Assembly: GCA_964631125.1 (NCBI GenBank)
Contig: CAZVYN010000035.1
Location: 1-38,662 of the forward strand
Direction of reading: 5' to 3'
Length of the DNA stretch: 38,662 nt
Source: CAZVYN01 sp964631125
GTDB lineage: Bacteria > Eisenbacteria > RBG-16-71-46 > CAIMUX01
A program made the position numbers and the translations under genes. Each line of letters opens with the position of its first letter. The first letter of the stretch is position 1. The notes under the pieces were generated by a model, which was given only the letters and a program-made list of their open reading frames with translations, ran no database searches and had not been told where the DNA came from. Shown here in pieces: positions 1-8,230 of this stretch.

Positions 1-1429
1 CGACGGCAGCGTCGATCTCGTCGAAGACCCATGTCCCGCGCCGCCTGCCGTCGTCCGAAGATGCGTGGCTGCTGGAGACATGCAGAGCCAAGAGGATGCG
101 CGAGAGTTCGCCGCCCGAAGCGACTCGATGCGGCGGCCCCCAAGCCTGGGAAGAGTGGCTGCGGAAACGGAGCCCGATCCGATCGAGGCCGCCGTCGCCC
201 GGCACGATCCCCCGCCCGTCGATCTCGATCCCGTGCGGACCTTCGGTGCGATCGAACTGGAAGGCCAGCCCTGCGCCCGGCATGCCGAGCTCGGCCAGCT
301 CGCGCGCCGCCGCGCTGGAGAGCTGAGCGGCGGCCGCGCGACGCGCGATCGAGAGAGCCTCACCGCGCTCCGCGCACTCCGCGGCGAACATCGCCACTTC
401 CGTCTCGAGCTCGACCAACACGGCCGCGTCTGTTTGCGCCGCCGTGAGCCGCGCGTCGATCGAGGCGCGCGCCGCGAGGACCGCCTCATCGTTTCCGCCG
501 TGTTTTCGGCGCAAGCGATCCAGCGCCGCCAGCCGCTCTTCCAGTCGGGCCAACTCCTCTTGCGCCTCATCGCCCGCGCGCGGGAGGTCCCGCTCCAACT
601 CGCGCAAACGCGACGTCGCGTCGACCAGCCGCTCGTACCACGCCGCGCGGGATCCCTCGGCCAGTGAGCGCAAGCGATAGACCAGCGTCTCCAACTGATC
701 GAGCACGGAACCGTCGGCGTCGACCAATCGCTCTCGGGCCAGAGCGAGTTCACGCTGGAGCGCGGAGTCCTGGCGGGTCGTCTTCAATTGGAGCGCCAAC
801 GTCTCGTACTCATCGGGTTGCGGATCGACCTCGTCGAACTCGCGCGCTTGGAACCGCAACCATTCCTCGTCGCGCGCGAACGCCGCGCGCCGGTCGCGGA
901 GCAGCACCGCTTGCTCGTGACTTCGCCGCCAACGATGGCGCGCCTCACGGTAGCGGAAGGCGAGCGGCTCTTCGCCCGCGACGCGATCGAGGAGCGCCTC
1001 CAACGACACCCCCTCTTCCAGCGCGCGCGTCTCTCCTTGCGTCACGATCCAGAGGATCGGCTCGAGCGCCTGCCGCAGTGCGGCGACCAACGACGTCTTG
1101 CCGGCCAGCACGGCGCGCCCGCGGCCATCGGCCTGCACGGTGCGCACGACGAGGAGCGCGCCGTCTTCGTCGAGGGGCGGTGCGCTCTCCGCGTCCCACG
1201 TCGGCGCCTCGCCCGGCAGGAAGGAGAACAGTCCTTCGACCGCGAGCCGTTCGGCGCCGGCGCGCACGGTTTCGCTGGCGGCGCGGCCGCCGGCCAGAAG
1301 TTGGAGAGCGTCGAGCAGGATCGACTTGCCCGCTCCGGTCTCCCCGGTCAATACGTTCAGGCCAGGCGCGAATTCGAGCGCCGCCGACTCGACGATGACG
1401 AAGTCTTCGAGCGCGAGCCGAAGCAGCAT
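1..1429 (-). CDS. recN: DNA repair protein RecN (partial, C-terminus outside window)
   Basis: RecN is an SMC-like ATPase acting early in recombinational repair of double-strand breaks. About 476 residues are visible; the frame runs open off the left edge, so the gene is cut by the window and not broken. The N-terminus begins MLLRLALEDFVIVE and carries the Walker A sequence GETGAGKSILL near residue 30. A long Arg/Glu/Leu-rich coiled-coil stretch follows, then the signature-like ASGGELSRILLAL and the Walker B region WVFDEIDAAV at the edge. ATG at 1427-1429 lies 9 bases after the nadK stop, with a GGGAGG sequence inside the end of nadK. It is the last visible gene of the xseA-xseB-ispA-nadK-recN run, an order seen in many bacteria. 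Confidence 0.93.
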   Translation of the reverse strand, partial: MLLRLALEDFVIVESAALEFAPGLNVLTGETGAGKSILLDALQLLAGGRAASETVRAGAERLAVEGLFSFLPGEAPTWDAESAPPLDEDGALLVVRTVQADGRGRAVLAGKTSLVAALRQALEPILWIVTQGETRALEEGVSLEALLDRVAGEEPLAFRYREARHRWRRSHEQAVLLRDRRAAFARDEEWLRFQAREFDEVDPQPDEYETLALQLKTTRQDSALQRELALARERLVDADGSVLDQLETLVYRLRSLAEGSRAAWYERLVDATSRLRELERDLPRAGDEAQEELARLEERLAALDRLRRKHGGNDEAVLAARASIDARLTAAQTDAAVLVELETEVAMFAAECAERGEALSIARRAAAAQLSSAAARELAELGMPGAGLAFQFDRTEGPHGIEIDGRGIVPGDGGLDRIGLRFRSHSSQAWGPPHRVASGGELSRILLALHVSSSHASSDDGRRRGTWVFDEIDAAV

Positions 1430-1438
1430 CGTGAGCCC

Positions 1439-2299
1439 CTACTCGCCTCCCCAGCGGAGTTTGGCGCGGAGTCGTTCGTAGAAAGAGCGGCCCTCGCCGG
1501 CCACGAAGGTGACGGGGCGCGGCGCACGCGAGATGCGCACCCGCAGTTCGGAGCGCAACTCTAGCACCGTCTGTCCGTCGGCCACCAACTGAGCGGTCTT
1601 GTCGTGGTCGCGGATCCGGACTTCCAGGACATGCCGCGCCGGAAAGAGCAGCGGCCTGAAAGTGAGCGAGTGCGGACAGATCGGCGTCGCGATCAACGCA
1701 TCGAGCGTCGGCTCGACGATCGGCCCCCCGGCCGAGAGAGAGTACGCAGTCGAGCCAGACGGGGTGGCCACGATGATGCCGTCGCCGCGGAAACGGCCGA
1801 GCGGCGCGTCGGCGAGCAACGTCTCGACGTGGATGGCCCGTCCGCGTGACTCGCGCAAGACGACGTCGTTGAGCGCCCAGATGGTCGACTCCGCGCGGCC
1901 GTGCGAATCCAGGATCGTCGCCTCCAACATGAGACGCGCTTCGGTGCGGTGTTCGCCGTCGAGCACCTTCCCCACGGCGGGGAGCATCTCCGCGATCGAG
2001 GTGTCGGCCAGGAAACCGAGCGTGCCGAAATTGATGCCGAGGATCGGGACGCGCCGCGGATAGACCATGCGCGCCGCCCAGAGGATCGTGCCGTCGCCTC
2101 CCAGGACGACGACCAATTCGGCGCGGTCGAGGGCGCGTCGGGCCGGTTCGACCGAAGCTCCGCGTCCGGCCGTCGCGCCCAATTCCGCCGGGATGACGAC
2201 GTCGATGTCGCGTTTCGCCAACCAGGTGGTCAGCTTGTCGAGAGAATGTCGCACGCCCGCCTTGGCGAGGTTGGGCACGACCACGACGCGTCGATTCAT
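1439..2299 (-). CDS. nadK: NAD kinase
   Basis: This ATP/polyphosphate-dependent kinase makes NADP from NAD in the cytoplasm. The protein has 286 residues, normal for bacterial NadK. It shows the family GGDGT motif at about residues 67-71 (VVLGGDGTILWAAR), then NFGTLGFL and the second substrate motif STAYSLSAGGP. The start MNRRVVVVPN was chosen over an upstream in-frame codon because ATG at 2297-2299 overlaps the ispA stop by four bases (ATGA), the pattern used repeatedly in this window. recN follows 9 bases downstream. In many genomes dxs and tlyA lie between ispA and nadK; here they are absent. Confidence 0.95.
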   Translation of the reverse strand: MNRRVVVVPNLAKAGVRHSLDKLTTWLAKRDIDVVIPAELGATAGRGASVEPARRALDRAELVVVLGGDGTILWAARMVYPRRVPILGINFGTLGFLADTSIAEMLPAVGKVLDGEHRTEARLMLEATILDSHGRAESTIWALNDVVLRESRGRAIHVETLLADAPLGRFRGDGIIVATPSGSTAYSLSAGGPIVEPTLDALIATPICPHSLTFRPLLFPARHVLEVRIRDHDKTAQLVADGQTVLELRSELRVRISRAPRPVTFVAGEGRSFYERLRAKLRWGGE

Positions 2300-3279
2300 G
2301 CCGGACTTCCGGGAGTCGCGAGCGCCGACTCGGACCACTCCTGCGGCAGACGTCCGACCACCGCGTCGATCAGGTCGAGGAACACCGCGCGGAGCCGCCC
2401 TCCGATCGAAGATGCCGGCGGGGCGGCGCCGCGCGAGGCGAGCACCTGTCGCCTCAAGCGGACGCGCGTTCGGTCGGGTCCCAGGACGGAGAGATAGGTG
2501 GCCTTCCCATTCTGACGATCGCCGCCGCGGCGACGCCCCAGCGCGCTGTAGGAGCCGACTTCGTTCAAGATGTCGTCGACGATCTGGAACAGCAGTCCGA
2601 ACTCGCCTCCGAAGTTCGCAAGCGACTCGACACGATCGCGGGGAGCGCCCGCGGCGAGGGCGCCCGAGACGAGGGACGCGCGCAACAACGCTCCGGTCTT
2701 TCGCGCGTGCATCTGCGCTAGTTTCGTTTCCGAGATACGGCGGCCCTCGGACTCCAGATCTTCCACCTGCCCGCCGATCACCCCGCGAGTTCCGACGGCG
2801 TGTGAGATCTCACGCAAAACCGCCAGGCGACGATCGACCGCCAGCGGCAGCCCGGCCAACGCTTCGAAAGCGAGCACTTGGAGCGCATCTCCCGCCAGTA
2901 CGGCGATCGCTTCGCCGAACTTCCGATGGGAAGAGAGTCGTCCCCGCCGGAAATCATCGTCATCCATGCAGGGCAGATCGTCGTGGATGAGCGAGAAAGT
3001 ATGGATCAGTTCGATGGCGCCGCCGAGTCGATGCGCCAGCCCGCCGCGCATGTTCCGCCCACCGGCGCTCCGCCCACCGGCACTGTAGAAGCCGAGCACC
3101 GCCAACGCCGGTCGGATCCGCTTGCCTCCCGGGAAGACGCTGTAGCGCATCGCCCGGTGCAGCCGACGCGGCGACTCGGTCGAAGCTGGAAGCATCTCCT
3201 CGAGCGCACGCTCGATCGCGGGCGACTCGGTCTGCAGGAACGCGCTCCACGCCCCCGCGGGGAGCTCACGGCGCGGCAT
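2296..3279 (-). CDS. ispA: Short-chain polyprenyl diphosphate synthase (FPP/GGPP type)
   Basis: Condenses isopentenyl diphosphate with allylic diphosphates to give C15-C20 prenyl diphosphates. The 327-residue protein has the first aspartate-rich motif in its bacterial form with two inserted residues (HDDLPCMDDDD), GGKRIRPAL upstream of it, the second motif as QIVDDILNE (the usual final Asp is Asn), and GKATYLSVLG near the C-terminus. Start MPRRELPAG at 3279 is preceded by AGGAGGGG; an upstream codon at 3324 would overlap xseB by 59 bases. A 15-bp direct repeat (3056-3085) codes SAGGRSAGGR in the loop before the first motif. Context with xseB favours ispA. The exact chain length cannot be read from sequence alone. 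Confidence 0.9.
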   Translation of the reverse strand: MPRRELPAGAWSAFLQTESPAIERALEEMLPASTESPRRLHRAMRYSVFPGGKRIRPALAVLGFYSAGGRSAGGRNMRGGLAHRLGGAIELIHTFSLIHDDLPCMDDDDFRRGRLSSHRKFGEAIAVLAGDALQVLAFEALAGLPLAVDRRLAVLREISHAVGTRGVIGGQVEDLESEGRRISETKLAQMHARKTGALLRASLVSGALAAGAPRDRVESLANFGGEFGLLFQIVDDILNEVGSYSALGRRRGGDRQNGKATYLSVLGPDRTRVRLRRQVLASRGAAPPASSIGGRLRAVFLDLIDAVVGRLPQEWSESALATPGSPA

Positions 3280-3559
3280 CGCTCCCCTCCTGGCCCCGCC
3301 ATGGCGCTTCGCCGAATCCGCCATCCGCCTGCTTCAGCAGCTCCTTCACCTTCAGCTCGGCCGCCGCCAATTGTCGGGAACAGAGGCCGAGCAGTCGTTG
3401 TCCTTCCTCGAATTGCGCCAACGTCTGCTCCAACGGGAGATCCCCCGACTCCAGGGCCCGGACGACTGCCTCGAGACGGGAGAGCGCCTCCTCGAATCCC
3501 GGTTCGGGCGCGGAGCCCGCCGGCGCGGCCAAGGTGGATGAAGGCGGACGCAGACTCAT
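3266..3559 (-). CDS. xseB: Exodeoxyribonuclease VII small subunit
   Basis: Small helical subunit of exonuclease VII, which with XseA degrades single-stranded DNA. It has 97 residues; the family core PGFEEALSRLEAVVRALESG followed by LPLEQTLAQFEEG and an ELKVKELLK tail is clear. The N-terminal ~18 residues are Ala/Pro-rich and extra. ATG at 3559 overlaps the xseA stop by four bases (ATGA), so the two subunits are probably translated in a coupled way. The 3' end overlaps the start of ispA by 14 bases. Confidence 0.93.
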   Translation of the reverse strand: MSLRPPSSTLAAPAGSAPEPGFEEALSRLEAVVRALESGDLPLEQTLAQFEEGQRLLGLCSRQLAAAELKVKELLKQADGGFGEAPWRGQEGSDAAP

Positions 3560-4923
3560 GACGATTCTCCTTCTGCTCTCGAATCGGTCGCGATGCGCTC
3601 CTCGACCTGACAGATCAATCGCCCACGCGCGAGCCGCACATCGACGCGCGCTCCCGGCTGAACTTGCCTCGGATCACGGACGATCGCGCCGGTGTCTGCG
3701 TCCGACACGATCCCATAGCCGCGTTCGAGCACCGCGTCGGGTGAGAGTGCGGAGAGCTGCGCGCGCGAGAGTTCGAGTCGCGCGCGGACACGGCGCAGCG
3801 TCTCTTCGCCGCCGCGGGCCCACGCGAGCCGGGCCGCGCGGAGTCTCGCTGATGCTTCGGCGCAGCGCACGCCAGGCGACCGCCGGTCGAGTCCGGTCTG
3901 GAGCGCGGCCAGGCGCCGGCGCGCCAGATCGATCCGCCCGCTCAGTGCGCTGCGAAGACGTTCCGCCACTCGGTCGAGATCCTGCGACCGCTGATGGAGG
4001 ATCTCCTCGGGACGCCGCAAACCGCGAGCTTGGCGAAGACGCGCGACCCGCAGCGCGGCGCGGGAGACGATCCCTTCGGTCGTCAGCCGGAGGGCGCGCG
4101 CATCCCTTCGCAGACGAGCGCGCATCTCCTCCTGATCCGGGACGAGTAGCTCCGCGGCATTCGACGGAGTTGCGGCGCGAACATCCGCCACGAAGTCGGC
4201 GATCGTGAAGTCGACCTCGTGACCGACGGCGGAGACGACCGGTGCGTTGGCGGCGGCGATGGCGCGGGCCACCACTTCTTCGTTGAAGGCCCAGAGGTCC
4301 TCCAACGAGCCGCCGCCTCTCGCCACGACCAACACATCGCATCGCCCGAACCGGTCGAGATCGGCGAGGGCCTGCGCGATCTCCGCCGCGGCGCCCGCGC
4401 CTTGCACCGCCGCTGGACGCAGGATCACTGCGGCGAGCGGCCAACGATTGCCGATGATGCGCAAGAAATCTCGCACGGCGGCGCCGCTGGCCGAGGTGAC
4501 GATGCCGATCCGACCCGGCAGGGGCGGAAGCGACCGCTTTCGCGCGGGGTCGAACAGTCCTTCCGCCTCGAGCTTGCGCTTCAACGCCAGGAATCGCGCC
4601 TGCAGCTCGCCTTCGCCGTCCTTCTGGAGCTGCTCGACCTTGAGCTGATAGCTGCCGCGCGGTTCGTAGACGGTGATCCCGCCGAGCGCGCGAACCCGCA
4701 CGCCGTCGCGCGGCTCCCACTGCAGCCTGCGCACGTTCGGCGCCCAGAGCACGCAGTTGAGCAACGCGCGCTCGTCTTTCAACGCGAAATAGGCATGGCC
4801 GCTCGGTCGCTGCACCTTCCAGCCGGTGATCTCGCCCTGCACCCAGACGCGCTCCATCTCGATCTCCAGCAGATCGCGGATCTTTCGCGTGAGGTCGCCG
4901 ACGCTCCAGACCGCCTCGTTCAT
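3556..4923 (-). CDS. xseA: Exodeoxyribonuclease VII large subunit
   Basis: Catalytic subunit of exonuclease VII. The protein has 455 residues. An N-terminal OB-fold (WVQGEITGWKVQRPSGHAYFALKDERALLNCVLW) is followed by the nuclease domain with GRIGIVTSASGAAVRDFL, VARGGGSLEDLWAFNEE and SAVGHEVDFTIADFVADVRAATPSNAAELLVPD, then a long Arg/Leu-rich coiled region and the C-terminal VLERGYGIV segment. Start MNEAVWSVGD (ATG 4921-4923) was chosen because it overlaps the folD stop as ATGA; the longer frame to 5058 would run deep into folD and gives non-family residues. It sits in folD-xseA-xseB-ispA-nadK-recN. Confidence 0.95.
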   Translation of the reverse strand: MNEAVWSVGDLTRKIRDLLEIEMERVWVQGEITGWKVQRPSGHAYFALKDERALLNCVLWAPNVRRLQWEPRDGVRVRALGGITVYEPRGSYQLKVEQLQKDGEGELQARFLALKRKLEAEGLFDPARKRSLPPLPGRIGIVTSASGAAVRDFLRIIGNRWPLAAVILRPAAVQGAGAAAEIAQALADLDRFGRCDVLVVARGGGSLEDLWAFNEEVVARAIAAANAPVVSAVGHEVDFTIADFVADVRAATPSNAAELLVPDQEEMRARLRRDARALRLTTEGIVSRAALRVARLRQARGLRRPEEILHQRSQDLDRVAERLRSALSGRIDLARRRLAALQTGLDRRSPGVRCAEASARLRAARLAWARGGEETLRRVRARLELSRAQLSALSPDAVLERGYGIVSDADTGAIVRDPRQVQPGARVDVRLARGRLICQVEERIATDSRAEGESS

Positions 4924-5846
4924 GCCGAGATCATCTCCGCGTCGTCCCAGACCTGTGTCGTCGCCTCCCCGCGAGCCGCGCGGTGCGCCGCGAACGTATT
5001 CGCCAACAGCATGACGACGGTGAGCGGCCCGACCCCACCAGGCACCGGACTCAACCACGAAGCCTTCGGCTCGACCGACGGCGCATGCACATCTCCGAGG
5101 AGCCGGGTCTTGCCCGGCCGCGTCGGATCGTCGGCCCGGTGCATACCGACATCAACGACGACCACGCCGTCGGAGAGCTGTTCCCCCCGGAGCGCCTCGA
5201 CCCGCCCCATCGCCGCGATCACGATCTCCGCCTCACGCAAGATCGAATCGAGGCCGCGACTCCGGCTGTGGGCGACCGTGACCGTCGCGTCGGCCCAACT
5301 CGCTTTCATGCTCAGCAACAACGAGAGCGGCCTTCCCACGATGGAGGAGCGCCCGAGGATGACCACGCGACGTCCCGAGATCGGGATCGAGTGACGCCTG
5401 AGCAGCGCGAGGACGCCGAGCGGCGTGCAGGCGACGATGCGGGGTCGACCGAGCGCCAGACTCCCCTGATTGAATGGGTGGAGTCCGTCGACGTCCTTCT
5501 CGGGATCGACCGCGTCGGCCACCGCCTCCGCGCGGATGCCCTTCGGGAGCGGAAGCTGCACGAGGATGCCCGAGACGCGCCGATCACGATTCGCCTCATC
5601 GATGCGGCGGAGCAACTCCGACTCGCTCGTCGAGTCGGGCAGCACGACGACATCGGATTGGAGCCCGACCTCGAGACTCGCCTTCTCCTTGTTGCGAACG
5701 TAGACGACCGAGGCGGGATCATCGCCGACGCGAAAGAGCGTCAGGGAAGGCCTCTCCCCTCCCGCGTTCACCCAACTCTCGATGCGCCGCGCGAGGACGG
5801 CTCGGATTTCTGCCGCCAGTCCCTTTCCGTCCAGAACCTGCGCCAC
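4920..5846 (-). CDS. folD: Bifunctional methylenetetrahydrofolate dehydrogenase/cyclohydrolase
   Basis: Interconverts 5,10-methylene-, methenyl- and 10-formyl-tetrahydrofolate with NADP. The 308-residue protein starts MAQVLDGKGLAAEIRA. It has YVRNKEKASLEVGL (family YxxxK region), GILVQLPLPKG, the PEKDVDGLHPFN motif, GRRVVILGRSSIVGRPLS, and VDVGMHRADD followed by DVHAPSVEPKASWLSPVPGGVGPLTVVMLLANT. All signature parts are present. Its stop overlaps the xseA start by four bases, and ymdB ends 26 bases upstream. Confidence 0.96.
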   Translation of the reverse strand: MAQVLDGKGLAAEIRAVLARRIESWVNAGGERPSLTLFRVGDDPASVVYVRNKEKASLEVGLQSDVVVLPDSTSESELLRRIDEANRDRRVSGILVQLPLPKGIRAEAVADAVDPEKDVDGLHPFNQGSLALGRPRIVACTPLGVLALLRRHSIPISGRRVVILGRSSIVGRPLSLLLSMKASWADATVTVAHSRSRGLDSILREAEIVIAAMGRVEALRGEQLSDGVVVVDVGMHRADDPTRPGKTRLLGDVHAPSVEPKASWLSPVPGGVGPLTVVMLLANTFAAHRAARGEATTQVWDDAEMISA

Positions 5847-5872
5847 TCCTCGGATCCCTCCTCGAACTCAGT

Positions 5873-6658
5873 TCATTCCTCGGTGAGCAGGCGCGCGATC
5901 CGCGTGATGGAGCGAGCCCGGCCGTTCTCAGGATCGATGTCGATCAAGGCGCCGTGCAGGCGGACATCCCGCTCGGCCGGCTGGAAGCGCACCGGCATCT
6001 GCGCCAACATCCGTTGCAGCGCGAGCTCCTTGCGGGTGCCGATGATCGAATCGTGCGGACCGGTCATGCCGGCGTCGGTGAGATGCGCGGTTCCGCGCGG
6101 CAGGATCTTCTCGTCGGCGGTCTGCACGTGCGTGTGTGTGCCGACCACGGCGCTGACTCGGCCGTCGAGGTACCAGCCGAGGCCGATCTTCTCGGAGGTC
6201 GCCTCGGCGTGGAAGTCGACGAAGACGATCGAGGCGCGGTCGCCGATCTCTTCGAGCGCCGCATCGACGCCGCGGAACGGACAATCGAGCGGCTGCATGA
6301 AGATCCGCCCCATGACGGAGATGACCGCGATCTTGGTTTCGCCCGCCAGGTAGACGCCAACGCCGCGGCCCGGAGTGCCCGGCGGATAGTTGATCGGGCG
6401 CAGCACGCGCGGTTCGCGATCGATGACCGGAATCCCTTCCGCCTTGTCGAAGCCGTGATTCCCGCCCGTGATCACGTCGACCCCGGCCCCGAGGATCTCC
6501 TCGACCGAGGCGGGATTGAGCCCGGCGCCGGAGACGGCGTTCTCGCCGTTGGCGATGACGAAGTCGAGTTCGAGTTCTCGTCTGAGCGCCGGCACGAGTC
6601 TCGTGATCGCGCGACGACCCGGACTGCCGAAGATGTCGCCGATGAAGAGCAGCCGCAT
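5873..6658 (-). CDS. ymdB: YmdB family metallophosphoesterase
   Basis: Probable dimetal phosphodiesterase; the Bacillus member hydrolyses 2',3'-cyclic AMP. The 261-residue protein starts MRLLFIGDIFGSPGRRA with the first metal-binding Asp. It continues with DFVIANGENAVSGAGLN, GVDVITGGNHGFD (family GNH motif), FVDFHAEATSEK and VVGTHTHVQTADE near residue 180-195. The start at 6658 was chosen because the upstream extension to 6844 crosses the structured non-coding stretch between zapA and ymdB and carries no family similarity. In many genomes the RNase Y gene rny precedes ymdB; it is missing here. Confidence 0.92.
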   Translation of the reverse strand: MRLLFIGDIFGSPGRRAITRLVPALRRELELDFVIANGENAVSGAGLNPASVEEILGAGVDVITGGNHGFDKAEGIPVIDREPRVLRPINYPPGTPGRGVGVYLAGETKIAVISVMGRIFMQPLDCPFRGVDAALEEIGDRASIVFVDFHAEATSEKIGLGWYLDGRVSAVVGTHTHVQTADEKILPRGTAHLTDAGMTGPHDSIIGTRKELALQRMLAQMPVRFQPAERDVRLHGALIDIDPENGRARSITRIARLLTEE

Positions 6659-6782
6659 GTAGGTCCTTCCGATCGGCGGATCAACGACTCCGGGCGCACG
6701 GTCGCCAAACCGTGGAGAAACGACAAGGGCGAGGCCTGGAAAGAGCCGCCACTCGAATCTGCGGTGTGAGAAGGGCTCTCGA

Positions 6783-6799
6783 ACCTGGCGTCGCCAGGT
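6783..6799 (-). other. Hairpin downstream of candidate 6S RNA
   Basis: A perfect inverted repeat, ACCTGGCG and CGCCAGGT around one central base, lies between the candidate 6S RNA and the ymdB start. It has no T-run after it on either strand, so it is more likely an RNA processing or boundary structure than an intrinsic terminator. Confidence 0.45.
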
Positions 6800-6807
6800 G
6801 GGCGCCT

Positions 6808-6962
6808 GGCTTCCTCCGTCGTCCTCCCCCTTGCGGAGGCTCAACTAGGGAGGGAGCGTCGGTTCCCTCGTTCAGACTGTTGGCTCGAGAAGCCTGTCCT
6901 CATCACCCACAGGGTCGCGGCTCGTCCCAACCCTCGCCCGCGGAGGCCGACCTAAGCCGGCC
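6808..6962 (-). ncRNA. ssrS: Candidate 6S RNA
   Basis: The 320-base gap between zapA and ymdB holds no gene, and this is a known location of 6S RNA. On the minus strand the segment can fold as a rod: closing stem CCTCCG (6946-6941) with CGGAGG (6818-6813), extended by GGCTT (6958-6954) with AAGCC (6812-6808) across a bulge; an open middle; a stem GAGC/GCTC and CCCT/AGGG; and an apical hairpin GGCT-TCTCG-AGCC. A small hairpin CCTCC/GGAGG sits on the 3' side of the central bubble, as in known 6S RNAs. A -10-like GAGAAT (6975-6970) lies just upstream. 6S RNA binds the sigma70 holoenzyme in stationary phase. The fold was done by eye; 5' and 3' ends are approximate. Confidence 0.55.
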
Positions 6963-6981
6963 GTCGGGGATTCTCGGCCCC

Positions 6982-7281
6982 TCAGTGGGGCGCCTGCAAC
7001 ACCTCTTCCAACCGGGCGCGCATCCGCGTCACTTCGCGACGTGTGCGTCTCGTCACCCCTTCGCCGCGTTCACGCGTCTGTTCGATTTCCTCGGCCAGAT
7101 TCAAACAGGTCAGCACCGCGAGTCGCTTCAGATCCACCCCTGCGCCCGGCTTCGCCGCTAGCTCGCGGAAACGCGCGTCGACCATGGCGGCCAACGCGGT
7201 GATCCGTTCTCGCGACGCACCCCGGATCGAGTACTCGTCGCCGAGGATGCGGACGGTAGTGACGTGTTCGTCTGCGGCCAT
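6982..7281 (-). CDS. zapA: Cell division protein ZapA
   Basis: ZapA binds and bundles FtsZ filaments at the division ring. The 99-residue protein shows the family pattern: a short beta region VRILGDEYSIRG, a helix with REELAA-type residues around 27-42 (MVDARFRELAAKPG), DLKRLAVLTCLNLAEEIEQ, and a C-terminal coiled coil to LEEVLQAPH. Start MAADEHVT at 7281 follows a purine-rich GCAGGAGGCGGGAG sequence. The open frame extends upstream to 7839 but that part overlaps the zapB-like gene and rplT. It is followed by the candidate 6S RNA, as in other bacteria. Confidence 0.88.
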   Translation of the reverse strand: MAADEHVTTVRILGDEYSIRGASRERITALAAMVDARFRELAAKPGAGVDLKRLAVLTCLNLAEEIEQTRERGEGVTRRTRREVTRMRARLEEVLQAPH

Positions 7282-7313
7282 CGTGGGACGACTCCCGCCT
7301 CCTGCCCGACCTG

Positions 7314-7637
7314 TCAGTGACCGACGCCGAGCGAGTCGACCCGCTCGACCAAACGAGAGAGCCTCCGCACGGTTTCCGCCCTCTCCTCTTCCAGCCTGCG
7401 AATCTGGGCGCCTCGGTCCCCTTCGCGCTCCCGCAGGGTAGCCAAGGTTCGCTCCAACTCTTCGCCGTGACGGCGCGACTCCTCCACCTCGGTCATGAGT
7501 CGTGCATTCTCGGAGAGGAGCACCTCGATGCGACGCGCCGCTTCCTGGATCCGCTCTTCGAGCAGTTCCAGCTCGTAGAACAGATCGACTTCCATGTCGG
7601 TCGAGCGCGACGCCTCCGTCGCAGCTGTAGGCTCCAT
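7314..7637 (-). CDS. Coiled-coil protein, ZapB-like
   Basis: A 107-residue, highly charged protein. From about residue 15 (MEVDLFYELELLEERIQEA) to 100 it is one continuous coiled coil with Leu/Ile heptads and many Glu/Arg. ZapB of Escherichia coli is a similar short coiled coil beginning LEVFEKLE that joins ZapA at the division ring, and this gene lies directly upstream of zapA. The function is inferred from that position and the coil; sequence similarity to coiled coils is weak evidence. ATG at 7637 is preceded by GGAGAATTG; an in-frame TTG at 7640 and ATG at 7595 are alternatives. Confidence 0.7.
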   Translation of the reverse strand: MEPTAATEASRSTDMEVDLFYELELLEERIQEAARRIEVLLSENARLMTEVEESRRHGEELERTLATLREREGDRGAQIRRLEEERAETVRRLSRLVERVDSLGVGH

Positions 7638-7705
7638 CAATTCTCCATCTCCGCGCCCGCTGGTCGGTCTCGACCGCCGACGAGGAGTGTTCTAACGCCC
7701 AGCGA

Positions 7706-8104
7706 TCAAGACTTACCGACGGTGGAACCGGGGGCGGAACCGGGGGCGGAATCGGCGTGCTTGCGGGCCAACTCGACGACCTGCGCGAAGGCGACGACAT
7801 CTCGGACCGCGAGATCGGCCAGCGCCTTCCGATTGACATCCACCTGCGCCAGTTTCAGGCCGAGGATGAATCGATTGTAGCTCATGCCGTTGATACGCGC
7901 GGCTGCGTTGATCCGCTGGATCCAGAGTCGGCGCATGAGCCGCTTGCGCACCTTGCGGTCGCGGTAGGCGAATTGCAGCCCGCGCATGATGTTCTCACGC
8001 GCAACCCGGTAGAGCTTACGCCGCCCCTGGAACGCGCCCTTCGACGCCTTGAGGATCGCTTTCTTGCGGGCGTGCCCGGGCACGACTCCTTTTGCTCTTG
8101 GCAT
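7706..8104 (-). CDS. rplT: 50S ribosomal protein L20
   Basis: Early-assembly 23S rRNA-binding protein, and a translational repressor of its own operon in well-studied species. It has 132 residues: MPRAKGVVPGHARKK, ASKGAFQGRRKLYRVARENIMRGLQFAYRDRK, then LWIQRINAAARINGMSYNRFI are diagnostic. The C-terminus carries about 16 extra residues, ADSAPGSAPGSTVGKS, coded in part by a 12-bp tandem duplication (7724-7747). ATG at 8104 is preceded by AGGAG; upstream in-frame codons to 8182 were rejected. Last gene of infC-rpmI-rplT. Confidence 0.96.
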   Translation of the reverse strand: MPRAKGVVPGHARKKAILKASKGAFQGRRKLYRVARENIMRGLQFAYRDRKVRKRLMRRLWIQRINAAARINGMSYNRFILGLKLAQVDVNRKALADLAVRDVVAFAQVVELARKHADSAPGSAPGSTVGKS

Positions 8105-8127
8105 GATCGGACTCCTGGAAGGCGACC

Positions 8128-8144
8128 CCGAGACTAGGTCTCGG
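8128..8144 (-). promoter_or_regulatory. Small inverted repeat upstream of rplT
   Basis: CCGAGAC and GTCTCGG around a three-base loop form a 7-bp stem 24 bases before the rplT start and just ahead of its AGGAG site. There is no T-run. It could fold in the rpmI-rplT mRNA and affect L20 translation; nothing in the sequence proves this. Confidence 0.35.
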
Positions 8145-8230
8145 AACCGCGAGTTGTCGTGCGCGACGGAGGATGGACACAATCGCCCGATCCCGGAGCC
8201 GGCACGCGAAGAATTTTCTGACCGACCGGC

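Noticed and set aside
1..1429. recN as a truncated pseudogene
   Set aside because: The frame is open to the edge of the window with intact motifs; the truncation is due to the window.
788..1564. Plus-strand open frame of 258 codons
   Set aside because: Antisense to recN and nadK, both clear by motif; long antisense frames are expected at this GC content.
4983..6353. Plus-strand open frame of 456 codons
   Set aside because: Lies opposite folD and ymdB; composition is Arg/Asp/Glu-rich shadow sequence without domain features.
5873..6844. Longer YmdB starting at 6844
   Set aside because: The extra 62 residues run through the structured spacer next to the 6S candidate and do not match the family N-terminus.
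6982..7839. 285-residue version of ZapA
   Set aside because: The upstream part overlaps the zapB-like gene and rplT in another frame; the ZapA family begins at 7281.
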